Assembly (NCBI RefSeq): GCF_000346465.2
Contig: NC_034012.1
Coordinates: forward strand, 9,222,294-9,286,293
From: Prunus persica
Lineage: Eukaryota; Streptophyta; Magnoliopsida; Rosales; Rosaceae
DNA: 64,000 nt
Direction of reading: 5' to 3'
The notes beneath the pieces were generated by a model. The model did not search any database and was not told the origin of the DNA. It saw only the letters and a program-made list of their open reading frames with translations. Below, piece by piece: positions 1 through 10,962 of this stretch. The position numbers and the translations under genes were made by a program. Position 1 is the stretch's first letter, and each line of letters starts with the position of its first letter.

Positions 1-150
1 GGTAGACTCCATCTGTATTATAGAGAGGTGATCAACAATATAGTTAGTAAATATGGTACAAATAACAGCATTCATACAACATTAACACTGATAAATTCTA
101 GCAATTGAAAAGACAACAGACCAGTAAGAGAGCAAGTTGAGTACACTTAC

Positions 151-1116
151 CCCCAAAACTGGAACTACAAGTGACAGATGTTTAACATTGCTGATTTCTG
201 CAAAAAGCCTCTGCACACGATCAACATCAGCAAGGACATCGGCAGGGTGGCCTTCATCCTCCTCACGCATTACACTGAAATCAATCTTGGCGTTGGTCAA
301 GGATTTTGCACCCTTCAAACAATAGCTCGCCAAGAAGTTCTCCGTGAGATCCAAGTCTTCAAGACTTGGAACATCCGCGTTAACAAAAATCTTGTTCTCC
401 CCTAGTGTCATAGCATGAGCAAACAAATATATTTTTAGTCTTTTTAGTTTCGGTGCGGAGATCGTTACATTCAAAACTTGATTCTCTTCAAGCCATCCAA
501 GATCTCCATCTACAACCAAATCTTCGAGCGCAGGGCAGCAGGAAAAGAGCTTCTCGATTTGCTCGACATATTTTGGAAAATCGAATGTAATGTGGAGGGA
601 CTTGAGCCTTGGGAAACAGTTTGATGTGGGAGGAGCAACGGCAGTAACATGCTCTCCCAGACTCAGCTTCAAAGTCTCCAAAGTCTTGCACACGAAAAGA
701 TCTTGAGGCAACACAAGAAATTCGTGTGAATCGTCCCTCTCATCAAACTCAAGGTGGAGCTCAACAACATTACGCCTAAGGGCAGTGCAAATCCATCCAT
801 TGATACGACCAACTATGCCGTCGAGATCGACACAGCAAAGATGAAATTTGTGAATGTTTGATGATCCGCGAAAGAGAAGGTATCGATCCACATACGCTGC
901 AGTACCACCTGAATCCCATGCAGTTGACAACACAATTAGCTCTACAGTGGGAACAAGAGTCCACATATTCTTCCATCGATTTGATAAAAAGCAGGTCGTT
1001 ACAGCATCTGATGTTGGAAGGAAGGAAAGAATGTGGGAAATGATTGCATCTGGCAATGCACTGATCCTATCTTCAGTGCGTGCTTTGGGACACATTGACT
1101 TTGAGTTCGAATCCAT
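151..1116 (-). CDS. F-box/LRR (FBD-type) protein, exon 1, cut by the window edge
   Basis: F-box proteins of this type are the substrate-recognition part of SCF ubiquitin ligases. The exon encodes 322 residues starting at the ATG at 1116. The F-box lies at about residues 17-58 (motifs RISALPDAIISHILSFLP and LSNRWKNMW). Degenerate leucine-rich repeats follow (for example CFPRLKSLHITF and SCCPALEDLVVDG). The exon ends in frame at 151 with a GTAAGTG donor at 150. The short LRR exon and the FBD exon seen in the sister genes must lie left of position 1. The leader shows a 5'UTR intron from about 1134 to 2377, with a non-coding exon ending at 2378, as in the other array members. An open frame continues upstream of 1116, but the start chosen matches the sisters' MGSNSK-like N-terminus. 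Nothing in the visible exon is broken. Confidence 0.88.
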
Positions 1117-1133
1117 CTCCAATGATATGTTCT

Positions 1134-2377
1134 CTGAGAGAAAAAAAAAAACATAATGTGCTAAGGGAGAAAACCCTTTGACAAAAAAAAGAAGAAGAAG
1201 GTGAAAACGCAAAGAAACCAATTTCGGTGGCTTATCAAGCATTGTACGCTTGTTTTAGTACCCATAGAAAATAAATTATTCGGTTTATGTCCTTTGGATA
1301 TTGCTTGTAAAGGGAGAAATTATAGAACAGTTTCACACATATATAAAAATAATTCATAAAAAATACAAAAGCAAAATTTATGTACACATATCAAACAAAG
1401 TAAAGGTTCCTACTTTCACGGGAATGGGGAAAGTAACTTTGAAAAAAAAAAAAGATTATAACATAAACGCATGAAACTCGGGAAGTTGTATCCATGAACC
1501 TAGAGAAAATTTGCTCCATAAAATTCTACACTTAAAAATTCAGTAAAAACTCTGCAAATTCTCAAATAAAATTATTTCACTAATCTTTTCTAGTCCTGTC
1601 AATGGATCCGGTTTTAATCCGAATCCAATACAAATCAGAATCCAATAATCATTAACCCAACAAATCATTAAATATTTACAGTTGGTCGTATGCTCATATA
1701 ATAATCCGACCAACTTAAGAAAATATTTAATATAATTTAATATAAATTTTACATGTGTGCAAGAGTAATTTGAGTTTTATATACATTTAGAACACACTTA
1801 AACTATTTATTTATACCCCAACAACAAATAAAAGCTAGTTATTTATAATAAAGTATCAATATTCAAAAAAAGAGAGTGCATAAACACAATAAAAGAACGA
1901 TATTACTAATGAGATTTTGATTTTTTTCTAGGTCTTAAACTGAATATGATCCCACTAACGGAGTCTTGTCCAGTGAAAAAAGGCCTTAATTTGCAAATCA
2001 GTGGTCTCAAGTTCGAATTTCCATGGCACCATGATAGTATGTGTATGTGAGAAATCATCTTCCCCTTGTAATTTAGACTCACATTAAAAATAATTTTAAA
2101 AAAAGAATATGATCCCATCTTAATCCAACACTCATCAAATATGGATTGAAAGGTTCAATCCATTGATCCAAATCAAATCTAAATCATGTAATTTGATTAT
2201 AAATAGATTTGAGTTTAGATCAGTCCGATTTGTTAGTCCAACCTGAGTTGTATGTGGGTTTCTATTGACATTATATACTACAAGGTATTAAATCATTTAG
2301 TTTTTTTTGGGTATCCAAACAGAGGGTATATAACATAATAAGAGCTAATAGAAATTATATCACAGAATGAAAAATAC
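1134..2377 (-). other. 5'UTR intron of the first F-box gene
   Basis: The acceptor is a polypyrimidine tract followed by AG at 1134-1135, and the donor is GTATTTT at 2377 reading on the minus strand. The preceding non-coding exon (2378 to about 2470) resembles the 5' exons of the other F-box genes but is the most diverged one. A SINE-like segment lies inside the intron at about 1961-2100. No coding sequence is visible. The boundaries rest on comparison with sister genes, not on transcripts. Confidence 0.5.
1961..2100 (+). repeat. SINE-like element (tRNA-derived look)
   Basis: A sequence resembling a polymerase III B box (GTTCGAATTTCC, 2010-2021) is followed by a tail ending in an A-rich run. 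The 3' half resembles the segment at 38750-38892 (a GTG.GAGA.AAT core, then CCCCTT, TTTAG and an A run). No clear target-site duplication was found, so the ends are approximate. Confidence 0.4.
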
Positions 2378-2735
2378 CTTATATGGTTCTGGTTTGCCGA
2401 AGGCAAATCTAGTTTTAGGCTGTCGCCGTGCCGATGAACTTTGTCTGGCTGTTGATAAACAACAGGAAAACAAATGAAGATGAGAAGTTGGGCTACTACC
2501 CCATGGAGGCGTTGATGGGAATATGGAGGGTATTAAATATTTACGTTGGCGAAAATATCGAGGTTCCAAAAACACGAAAGCAAAAATGGAAATATTTTTT
2601 TTGGTATGAATATAAATGGAAATATTGATAGCGATACATCGAAAAATGCAACTTAATAGAAAATATGAAAATTTTGAATATATTCTATCAAATATTTGTG
2701 GTTTTCCCTAAAAGAAAGTATTAAAAGCAAATGTG

Positions 2736-2808
2736 AGTTAAGCTAGTTGGCCAAGATAGTGAGCTCACTCCTTTTGCACTAAAAGTTTGAATCCCCTGAA
2801 ACCCAAAA

Positions 2809-2811
<3 letters not shown>
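2736..2811 (+). repeat. SINE-like fragment
   Basis: An A-box-like TAGTTGGCCAAGATAG is followed about 35 bases later by a B-box-like AGTTTGAATCCCC (2784-2796), the spacing expected of a tRNA-derived SINE head. A CT microsatellite follows directly. It does not fold into a usable tRNA gene by eye. Confidence 0.4.

Positions 2812-2845
<34 letters not shown>
2812..2845 (+). repeat. (CT)n microsatellite
   Basis: About 17 uninterrupted CT units. The following 150 bases remain pyrimidine-rich but contain no recognisable gene. Confidence 0.95.
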
Positions 2846-2848
<3 letters not shown>

Positions 2849-3261
2849 CCTCAAGCCCTCTAGTGGGCACTGCCCCTCCTCCCCGTTTCTCATCTTCCCT
2901 CATCCCCTTCTTCTTTCCCCTCTTTATTCTTCCCTTTCAACCCCCCCTATTTCTCCCTCCACTTTCCCGGGGTGGCTCTTTCTGCCCCTTTTTAGGTTTA
3001 TGACTAGATTCGTTAGGATATAGGATTTGTTAGTTGGTTTTGTTTTTGTTTTTGTTTTTTTGTGCAGGGTCTTAGCGGTCAAGGAGGAGGCGGCATCGTC
3101 GACATCGATGGGTTTAGCAGCTACCTCGAAACACTATTGTCTCCATGATGTAGTTGTTGTTTTGACCCATATATACATGAATTTGGCTCCATATTAGATT
3201 TTGGAGTTACAAAAATGAAAGTTGTTGTATTGTGTGGGTTGGGGCTTAGCCGGTATGGCAC
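2846..3261. other. Stretch without a recognised gene
   Basis: A pyrimidine-rich segment is followed by T-rich sequence and about 100 bases of ordinary composition around 3070-3170. No frame of convincing length, no family motif and no repeat partner in the window were seen. Confidence 0.5.
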
Positions 3262-3264
3262 TAA

Positions 3265-4259
3265 TGCCATCTTCAACCTAATGGGCTAAAAGTCAGATTT
3301 TGGTTTTTACCCTAAAACTGATCTCCAACCTATGTATTGCAGGGAGCTTTTACAATGAGGAGTTTAGAGTGAAGAGCTTATTTGAGGAGTTCAATCCCAC
3401 CATCAAACCATTTAAAATGTTTAAGTTCATTGGTTTCTTCACATTTGTTGATAGTGAGATTGAACTCCTCAAATTAACTTATCACTCTAAACTTCTCATT
3501 ATACCCTTTCCGTGTATTGCAAGGGGCTAAATACCAATGGAGGCAATAAGTTGGGCTGTATTCCGCCTGATGTTTTGCCTGTATTGTAAAGAGTGGAGCT
3601 CACGGAAAGAACAAAAGGCAGCCCACGTGAGGAGAGATAATTCTGGAACTTTGAGTTATTTTTCAAACTTGAAGCGGGGCCCCGCCACTTGTACCCACAT
3701 GTTTTGTTTTTGACAGGGGTGATGATCTGGCGTTTGAAATCCAACGGCAAGAATTTGCTTGCGTTCATTTTTTTTAAAATCTATACTTAGCCGCCACCTC
3801 TCATCAAACAGCCATGGTTTTTTTTTTCCCCGACTTAATCTAACTTTAAAACAAAATCCAACAATCCAAAATGAAATCCAACTGTCAAAATATTAATATT
3901 AATTAATCTAACCCCAATCTCATCATAAAGTATATAAATATCCACTTATTTGTTCATAATTTGTGTGGTTTCCTTTTATATTTATTAATTAAAATTTTAT
4001 TTTCAAAATTTGAATTTTTTTAGATTAGAATGTTTAGAAAAATAAATCATGATGTTATAAACAAAATTCACATAAGAAAAAATAATGACCAAAAAAAAAA
4101 AAGTTTAATCATTCTTAAACAATTTATCAAAAAGTTGTTGACTCAAATTTTGAGTTTGCATAGTTAGAGGAAAAACTGTTTGAGTTGGGACAGTACATGA
4201 ATAGTTGTATTTTGAAGGGGGGAAATTTAGGTTTAGCCTCATTTGGGTTGGAGATGGCC
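3265..4259. mobile_element. Non-autonomous DNA transposon, TAA target duplication (Harbinger-like)
   Basis: The two ends are imperfect inverted repeats: GCCATCTTCAACCTAATG on the left, and the complement of the right end reads GCCATCTCCAACCCAAATG. TAA flanks both sides (3262-3264 and 4260-4262). A 3-bp TAA/TTA duplication is typical of PIF/Harbinger elements. No transposase frame is present, so it would depend on another element. A second, smaller element is nested inside at 3342-3512. Confidence 0.6.
3342..3512. mobile_element. Nested palindromic MITE, 9-bp target duplication (Mutator-like)
   Basis: This 171-bp element is flanked on both sides by TGTATTGCA (3333-3341 and 3513-3521). Its two halves are near-perfect inverted copies: GAGGAGTTTAGAGTG on the left matches CACTCTAAACTTCTC on the right, and TTTGAGGAGTTCAATC matches GATTGAACTCCTCAAA. 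A 9-bp duplication is typical of Mutator-like elements. It carries no coding capacity. Confidence 0.65.
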
Positions 4260-4262
4260 TAA

Positions 4263-4789
4263 GGGTTTAGTGGGTATACATTATGAGTCTCTTCAGTTGC
4301 CGGAGAGAATGTGGAGCGGTGACCCTATTTCTTTGTTTGTTTTAGTCTAGTAATTCTCAGGAACTCTTTAGGAGTTTGTTGTGTTTTGTATTTTAGTTGC
4401 GATTTTCGATACGGATTTACCATTTCTGCTGTTAAATATGTATTGTAAGTTTGAGTGCAAGTGCTTTTGGCTGTTGAATCGGGAATTTAAGTGTCTTTTG
4501 CTTAAGGCGTAATTCTTTCTAGATCAAATCAACATGTTGTTGTATTGGTCTCTGGAGACATTGTACCCATATTCGGCACTATAGCTGCTTTGTACTTTCT
4601 TATGTTTCATCAATAATTACTATCACTATTTCTATAAATAAATAAATAAAAGTTTGAACCCCCTTCCCATTGATTATATTAATTTAGAGTCTTTAGAGAC
4701 TATCACTTGTATTAAAAAAATTCTTAAAAGACATAATAAGTTTGGATGATTTGGTGTGACTATTCTACACATTGACACATTAATGTTTA
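4263..4789. other. Intergenic stretch
   Basis: AT-rich DNA with no gene recognised. The segment near 4650-4720 (TTTGAACCCCC, then ATCACTTGTAT and an A run) resembles a SINE 3' tail also seen near 8560 and 41480. Confidence 0.5.
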
Positions 4790-5317
4790 GAGCATCTCCA
4801 AGGTAAATGTCAAATATCAAACATCAAATTTAAATTTGATGACTAATGTGGCAATTTGACATCTTACATAATTTTACACTCCACGCGATATGTCAAATTA
4901 AATTATTATTTTATTACAATTTAGTGTTTTTTTATTTATTACTTCTTCGTCAGACTCTGAATCAACAAGATTCCAAAAGTGCTCATATGGAGAATCAGAA
5001 GATGAATCAAAAAAATTGTTTAACCGGAAAAAAGTTGAAAAGAGAAAGAAGAAAAAAAATTTGTAATGGTCAAATCATTCAAGATAAAGAAGGAAAAAAT
5101 ATAACAGGAAAAAAATAAATGAAAGAAGATAAGTGAAGTAACAGCCAATTGTTTAAAAAATAATAATAATAATAATTTCACACCTTGCTTTTGCAAGATC
5201 AAAAGTAACGGTTGGAGGTTCAATCAGCTTTGACAATTCGATTGGAGTGATGTGAGATATTATTTATAGCCGTTAAATGTATATGTGGCACTTTTAACAC
5301 ATCGATTAGAGATGCTC
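4790..5317. mobile_element. MITE, TTA target duplication, family A
   Basis: The ends are GAGCATCTCC and its inverted counterpart GAGATGCTC, and TTA flanks each side (4787-4789, 5318-5320). The first 100 and last 100 bases closely match the element at 27247-27615 (shared ATCAAATTTAAATTTGATG and ATGTGGCACTTTT), so they are two members of one family. There is no transposase. The TTA duplication and terminal repeats suggest a Harbinger/Tourist-type element. Confidence 0.7.
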
Positions 5318-5804
5318 TTAGTATTTACTGAAATTTTATACTCAAATATAAAATATAGTGTCTAAATATTGATTGCACTAAAGCGCCATGCATTTTATTT
5401 TGAAATATAAAATAATAGAGGGAAAAATTTAGTTGGGCCCAGACAATTTTCTTCTGAAGGTGAACTATCCATTTTGGCCCAACATGAAATTATACCAGTG
5501 AGATTTTATAGAGGTCGTATTTAAGACTTGGGAAACAATGTGCTCCACATGAAGAGGCTCGTAGGCAACTCAAATTTCCGGCGTGATATTGAGTAGAAAT
5601 CAAGATCAAGTTTCCTTCACTGGAAACAATCTACACTCGAGCTTCATGGAAACCCATCCCTAAAGAATTCACGGAGAAAATATCGTCTCTTCAGTGGAAT
5701 GTTGTTCTCTACAATTAACAACCTTATGTTTGTATATATATAATGTATTCTTCTCGTTTTTCTGCGTTTCCTTGGTACTTTGGTTGGTATCCAAATTCAA
5801 ACAG
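5318..5804. other. Intergenic stretch, possible relic intron of a lost F-box gene
   Basis: No coding sequence is recognised. Near 5770-5800 the words CTTGGTATCCAAAT and CAGAGAATA resemble the 5'UTR introns of the F-box genes (for example around 8325-8345), consistent with the orphan 5' exon beside it. Confidence 0.4.
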
Positions 5805-5880
5805 AGAATATACGAGATTGGTTGAGCCCAATTTTAGTTCTAGTGCACTGCTTTATTCTGTTTGCTTGCTGAGAAAATGG
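5805..5880 (-). other. Orphan F-box 5'UTR exon copy
   Basis: On the plus strand the segment reads GATTGGTTGAGCCCAATTTTAG, then CTGCTTTATTCTGTTTGC, then TTGCTGAGAAA. This matches the non-coding first exon of the F-box genes (compare 8395-8466 and 16485-16530). No F-box coding exon follows on its downstream (lower coordinate) side, so it is probably what remains of a deleted array member. Confidence 0.6.
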
Positions 5881-6040
5881 GAAAGTATCTGGATTCTATA
5901 ATATTTTGGCCATTAAATCAAAAATTTATAGCGCATGCTAAAACAGTAAAAGAAATCTATATCATGCAAAATATATAGCACATAGTTTTGCATGAACTTA
6001 TGTTGAATTTCTTTGCCATGATTGAATATTTAAGGAAGAG

Positions 6041-7652
6041 CTAAAAACCCCTATCTATGAGTTGCACAAGTTCAATTTGGCAAGTCTTTGAAACCCTTGG
6101 GAAATCTACAAACTCCTGCTGCCACTCCATCTGTTTTTCTGCTGAGATATTTCTAGCATAAACTGTCACTTTGTTCAGAGCTTCACCGTGCTTCAGCATG
6201 TACTTCACCGCTTCCATTTCGTCTGAGTGCCATCTGAATCCCCGTACGCAAACAGTCTTGAGGCTTGAGAACAAACAAATAGGCAGAGTCTCTGGTTGAC
6301 ACCATTGATCATTCTTGTCATGATCGGCATGACACTCGATGTTCTAACAAGGATCATTTAAAACAAATAGTTCAATAAAAACTTTTGAAAAGTACTGTAT
6401 ATAAGACCCATTTAGTGCAGGCGGTAAACCTATTTTTATGTACTTACATTTTCAAAGACAAGATTCTCCAGATTGGGTGATATCTCGAGCAACTTCGTCA
6501 GTGATTTCCAGGAGGAGCAGGTTTTAAGACGTACCTCCAAGTGGTTCAAATTATAGAACTTAGGCAGCGGACCTTGAAATTCGAGGCAAGGATTCTCCAA
6601 GAAAGACAAAGCAAATAGGCATATCAATGACTTAATCACATATTGTCATTGATAAATTTCATCATGTAATTAAAAAGGCTATTGGAAACTAAGAGAACAA
6701 GTTAGAGATTACTTACTGTCAAAATGGGAGCTGCAAGAGACAGAGATTTAACATTGATAATTCCTGCAAAAAGCCTATGCGTGCGATGAGCATAATCAAT
6801 GCCAGGATCAGCGTGATATCTCCTATACACTTGGACATCAACCTTGGCTTTGCTTAGGGATTTTGCATTCTTCAAAGAATAGGTGGCAAAAAAATTCTCC
6901 ATGAGATCCAACGTTTCAAGCTGTGGAGCATTGACTGTGATAGAAACATTCCTCATCCAACTGCCCATCAAACTTATTTGTAGTATTTTTAGTTTGGGTG
7001 CAGAAACATTTAATCTCAAGACCGAATCAGCTTCTCCGGGGATTTTCTCAACATTTCCATCTATAATCAAATCTTCAAGTGCAGGGCAACAAGAAAAAAG
7101 CTTCTTCATTGAGTCCGCATCCGGAAAGCAGACTGAAACGTGGAGGAACTTGAGATTTGGGAAACAATCCGAGTTCGGTGGAATGGCAACGATATCGAAC
7201 TGCAGCATCAACTTCAAAATCACCAGCGTCTTGCACATGAAAAGGGTGCTAGGCAACTCATAACGCTGCCATGGATTTGGGAACAACAAAAGATGGAGTT
7301 CGACGACATTACGCGTAATGGCAGTGCAAATCCACTCATCAACATGAGAAAAATATTTGTGTGCCCCATACAAATTAAGATGGAACCGATGAATTCTTGA
7401 CGAGCCACGAGATGAAAGTACTCGATCCACAAATCCTGGACTACATGTGGAGTCAGATTTTGGTGAACATATAAGCAACTTTAGATTGGGAACAGAAGCC
7501 CACAAATTCTTCCATCTGTGTGATAAGACGCAGGTTTTTACAGCTGTGATTGTGTAAAGGAAGGAAAGAATGTGGCAAAGAACTTCATCCGGTAATCCAC
7601 TGATCCTGTCTTCATCAATGCATGCTTGATGAGGCTTTGAGTTCGAAGCCAT
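6041..7652 (-). CDS. F-box/LRR/FBD protein (complete, 461 residues)
   Basis: The predicted role is substrate receptor of an SCF-type E3 ubiquitin ligase; the target is unknown. The coding exons are 6717-7652, 6448-6594 and 6041-6343, all joining in phase 0 with GTAAGT donors and AG acceptors. The F-box is at about residues 14-55 (EDRISGLPDEVLCHILSFL, LSHRWKNLW). LRR segments follow (FPNLKFLHV, SCCPALEDLIIDG, FYNLNHLEV). The last exon carries the FBD region (SSLKTVCVRGF, EMEAVKYMLKHGEAL, SKTCQIEL). A 5'UTR intron runs from about 7662 to 8390; the non-coding exon begins near 8470 and ends at 8391. All reading frames are intact, so it is probably functional. Closely similar neighbours on the same strand show tandem duplication. 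Confidence 0.92.
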
Positions 7653-8390
7653 TTACGTTTCCTGAGAAGTATAATGCCAATTACGGTTCAAATCAAACAA
7701 CCATGTAACTTTCTGACACATTCAAATGATAGCCTAATTAGGATCAGTGGATTGAGATAGCTTTAAAGTTTTATTGATATGAATATAGAGATAACAATAC
7801 CAATACTACCTCAAGTCCTAGAAACTCTTATTAAAATACAAAAGCAGAGTAAATTCCATTTCCAAAATCATTTTTAAAACTTAAAAGATTGTTTTGAGTT
7901 AGCAATCATCAGCGTAAAAAGCCCATATATATGTCACATCAAAGCGGTGAGTTGCACTCGTCTTGCCATTCTTGACATGCTGTGTTGTTTTTGCGGTCCA
8001 ACTGTTTCTCGATCATCTAGATGTTCTACGCCACTTTAGTTGCCTAAGAAGCACTTTAGTGTATCCGATTGATCCAATAATAAAGGAAGAAACAAAGGAT
8101 TATCCACCTATGGTTGGTGCCAATTAAACTGGAGAAAATTTTCTCCATAACAATCTATACACTCCAAACTAATGAAAACTCTCCTTAACATTCATTTAAA
8201 AGCAGTTCCCGAGAAAATATTTTCACTTTAACTTCCTTAAAACAGCAGAATTACTTGACCAAAAACACAAACAGCAGAATTAAAATTGGCACTATGTTTT
8301 CTTTTCGTTTGTCTGCGTGTTAACTTGGTATCCAAACAGAGGATAAGAATAAAGATTAATAAGAAGATATTTCAGAAATCGGAAAAATAC

Positions 8391-8470
8391 CTGATATGGT
8401 TCTCGGTTGGTGGAACCCAATTGTAGTTTTATTGCCCTGCTTTACTCTGTTTGCTTGCTGAGAAACAGTA
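8391..8470 (-). other. Non-coding 5' exon of the 6041-7652 F-box gene
   Basis: The exon ends at a GTATTTTTC donor (8390 reading down). It contains the array-wide word CTGTTTGCTTGCTGAGAAAC (plus-strand text). The upstream limit is not known. The promoter should lie above about 8470, but no convincing TATA box was found. Confidence 0.55.
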
Positions 8471-8556
8471 GGAAAAATAAAGAAACATCAGAACAGGGGA
8501 AACACCTAGATTTCATAATATTGAATATTCGTCTCTTATAACTAACAAAATATAAT

Positions 8557-8614
8557 CCCCCTCCCCGTAGTCTATATTATATTAAAGTAGAATATTGTTT
8601 GTATAAATAAATAA

Positions 8615-8654
<40 letters not shown>
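8557..8654 (+). repeat. SINE 3' tail followed by (ATAA)n and (AT)n microsatellite
   Basis: CCCCGTAG, then TATATTATATTAAAGTAGAAT, then TTGTATAAATAAATAAATAA form a SINE-like tail also found near 41470. About 17 AT units follow (8620-8653). The microsatellite is likely to vary in length between individuals. Confidence 0.6.
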
Positions 8655-9377
8655 CACAGCCCTAGTATGTGAGGGCGTTGTATCATGTCAGACTTGATTA
8701 CCAAGTAACCTGATATGATTAGACTTCCTATCATTATGTATTTGTTTTATTATAGAGGAGATAATCAACTCAGGTTGAGTTTTATCACTCCAAGTGACAG
8801 ATAATGAGTTAATTAGTAATTTACCAGATTAATTTATATAACTAGTACACAAAGTTAAGCTTTGCTAGTATTAACCCAAAAAAAGGGTCCCTTATTCAAC
8901 ACGTTTTTTTTTTCACAGACATTGTTTTGCTTCTAATAATATGACAAAGTGCTAGGGCAAATAAGAACGATGAGGGCATATATCTGTTTTATGTGCATAT
9001 ATATGAATGTGGTTGCAATGCTTTGTTAGAAATCGAGGGCTCTAAATATGGGTCTTTAATATTGGAGATGTTCTTGATACATAGTTCCTATGTATTTCTT
9101 AAATAATATTTATTGTTGCAGATTTTATTGTTCAAGAATCACATAGTTTGGCGATTTACTTGTCTATGCGTTGAATAGTTTTCGTCCGAAATCTTTATTT
9201 TCTTTTCTGAATTATTTTTTCTTCGGATCATATACCATAAACATATCTTGTGAATTTCTTTGCAAAACTGATTATAGCCAATTCCTCCAAAACTGCTAAT
9301 AAATTCACGTTTCATCCAAAAAGAAAGTACCCTATTCACAAATGTTGTAATGGGGTTCCATATATATAGCATAAGAC
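8655..9377. other. Intergenic stretch between F-box genes
   Basis: No gene recognised. Short open frames here have no family features. The region leads into the 3' end of the next F-box gene. Confidence 0.5.
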
Positions 9378-10962
9378 CTAGGACTTGAGTTCCAAAAGTT
9401 CAACTTGGCAAGTCTTTGAACCCCTTGGGAACTTCGAAAGTTCCTGCCATACCCTCATCTCTTCTGCTACACCCAAATCATTGGTATAAAAAATTGCCAC
9501 CTTAGTCAAAACCTCGCCGTGCTTCAGCAAATACTTTGCCACCTCCATCTCGTACGGCCGCCCGCAGAATCCCCGTATGCAAATAGTTTTGAGGCTGGAC
9601 AACAAGCAAACAGGCACAGATTCTGGTGGACGCCATTTATGTGCTACTAGATAACCCTCAGCATGTTTCCAGCACCACTGTATGTTCTAGAGAATATTCA
9701 AAATTAATGAGTTAAATAACATGTTTCGAAATTGTATATTGGTACCGTTTTAACAAAAGGGTTATAATTTATAAATGTTACTTATACTTACCTTTTTAAA
9801 CACCAGATGTTCCAGCTTGGGGGACACGTCGAGCCACTTTGTCAATGACTTCCAAGCACAGCAAGTTTGAAGATGTAGCTTCAAGTGGTTCAAATTATGA
9901 AACTTAGGCAGACGATATCGATGTATAACGTCAGGACCCTTCAGGCAATGATCACGTAGAAATAAGTCAAAATCAAGGACTTGAGCAATATCAAATATTT
10001 CCTCAGCATATATGAAAGAGAAGATGTTAATATTAGAGCTTACTTACCTCCGAAATTGGAGCTGCAAATGACAAATATGTAACCTTGTTAATTCCTGCTA
10101 AAAGCCTACTTAATTGATCAGCATAATGAAGCAATAGCCATAAGTAAACATCTCCAGGGTAACCCGTTGCAGGCACTCGGAGAGCGATTTTCGCTTTGCT
10201 GAGGGATTCTGCATTCTTCCAAAATTTATCCTCCAGATTCCAACCATTAGGATGATTACATTTTCTGTCCAGAATGACATACAAATTTATTTCTAGTCTT
10301 TTCAGTTTAGGCGCAAAGACATTAAATAGAAAAGCTGGTTTATGGTGAACAAATCCATCTATAATCAAATCTTCAAGTACAGGACAACAAGAAAAGAGGT
10401 TCCGAGTTGAGTCATAAAAAGTACGGTAGAGTGTTGAGTCATAAAAAGGACGGTAGAGTGTGACATGCATAAACTTGAGACTAGGGAAACAATTTGAGGT
10501 TGGAGGCTTGGTAATAAGATTTGATTTCACCCTCAGTCTCAAAACCTCCAATGTGTCGCACATGAAAAGGCTTCTAGGCAACTCAAAACTACTCTGGCGC
10601 GAATACGAGAGCAAGCAAAGATCAAGTTCCACAACTTTACGTGAAATAGCAGTGCAAATCCAAGCATCAATCCGGGAAAAATAATCCTCGATATTAGCAC
10701 ATTCGAGCCGCAATCTATGAATGTATGAGGAGCCACCAAGGGCAAGTACTCGATCCACGAACCCCGCGCAACGATCTGAGACCATATTTGGTGACTGAAC
10801 ACAGAAGTCAAAGCTAGAAACAGAAGTCAACACATTTTTCCATCTGTGTGATAAAATGCTGGTCTTTGCAGCTTCCTTTGTGTAAAGGAAAGAAAGTATG
10901 TGGCAAAGAAGTTCATCTGGCAATCCACTGATCCGATCTTCCATGCATGTCTTCCAACCCAT
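9378..10962 (-). CDS. F-box/LRR/FBD protein (complete, 456 residues)
   Basis: SCF-type ubiquitin ligase receptor by family. The exons are 10048-10962, 9792-9938 (147 bp) and 9378-9686, all phase 0 with GTAAG donors. The start ATG at 10962 gives an unusually short lead before the F-box (CMEDRISGLPDELLCHILSFL). LRRs follow (FPSLKFMHVTL, SCCPVLEDLIIDG, FHNLNHLKL), then an FBD end (PPESVPVCLLSSLKTICIRG, EMEVAKYLLKHGEVL, SKTCQVELLEL). An odd point: residues near 10395-10465 contain a short tandem duplication (YRPFYDST then YRTFYDST), a local repeat of about 30 bp. No matching 5' exon was found between 10963 and 11783. The gene may have lost its usual leader, or the leader may have diverged. Confidence 0.9.

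Noticed and set aside
854..1156. Plus-strand open frames across F-box exons (854-1156, 6883-7263, 12458-12694, 20320-20634 and similar)
   Set aside because: They are antisense shadows of conserved minus-strand coding exons and have no family features of their own.
82..1242. Longer first F-box protein starting at 1242
   Set aside because: The extra 42 residues come from an intron-like, T-rich leader with a splice acceptor near 1134. The sister genes start at the equivalent of 1116.
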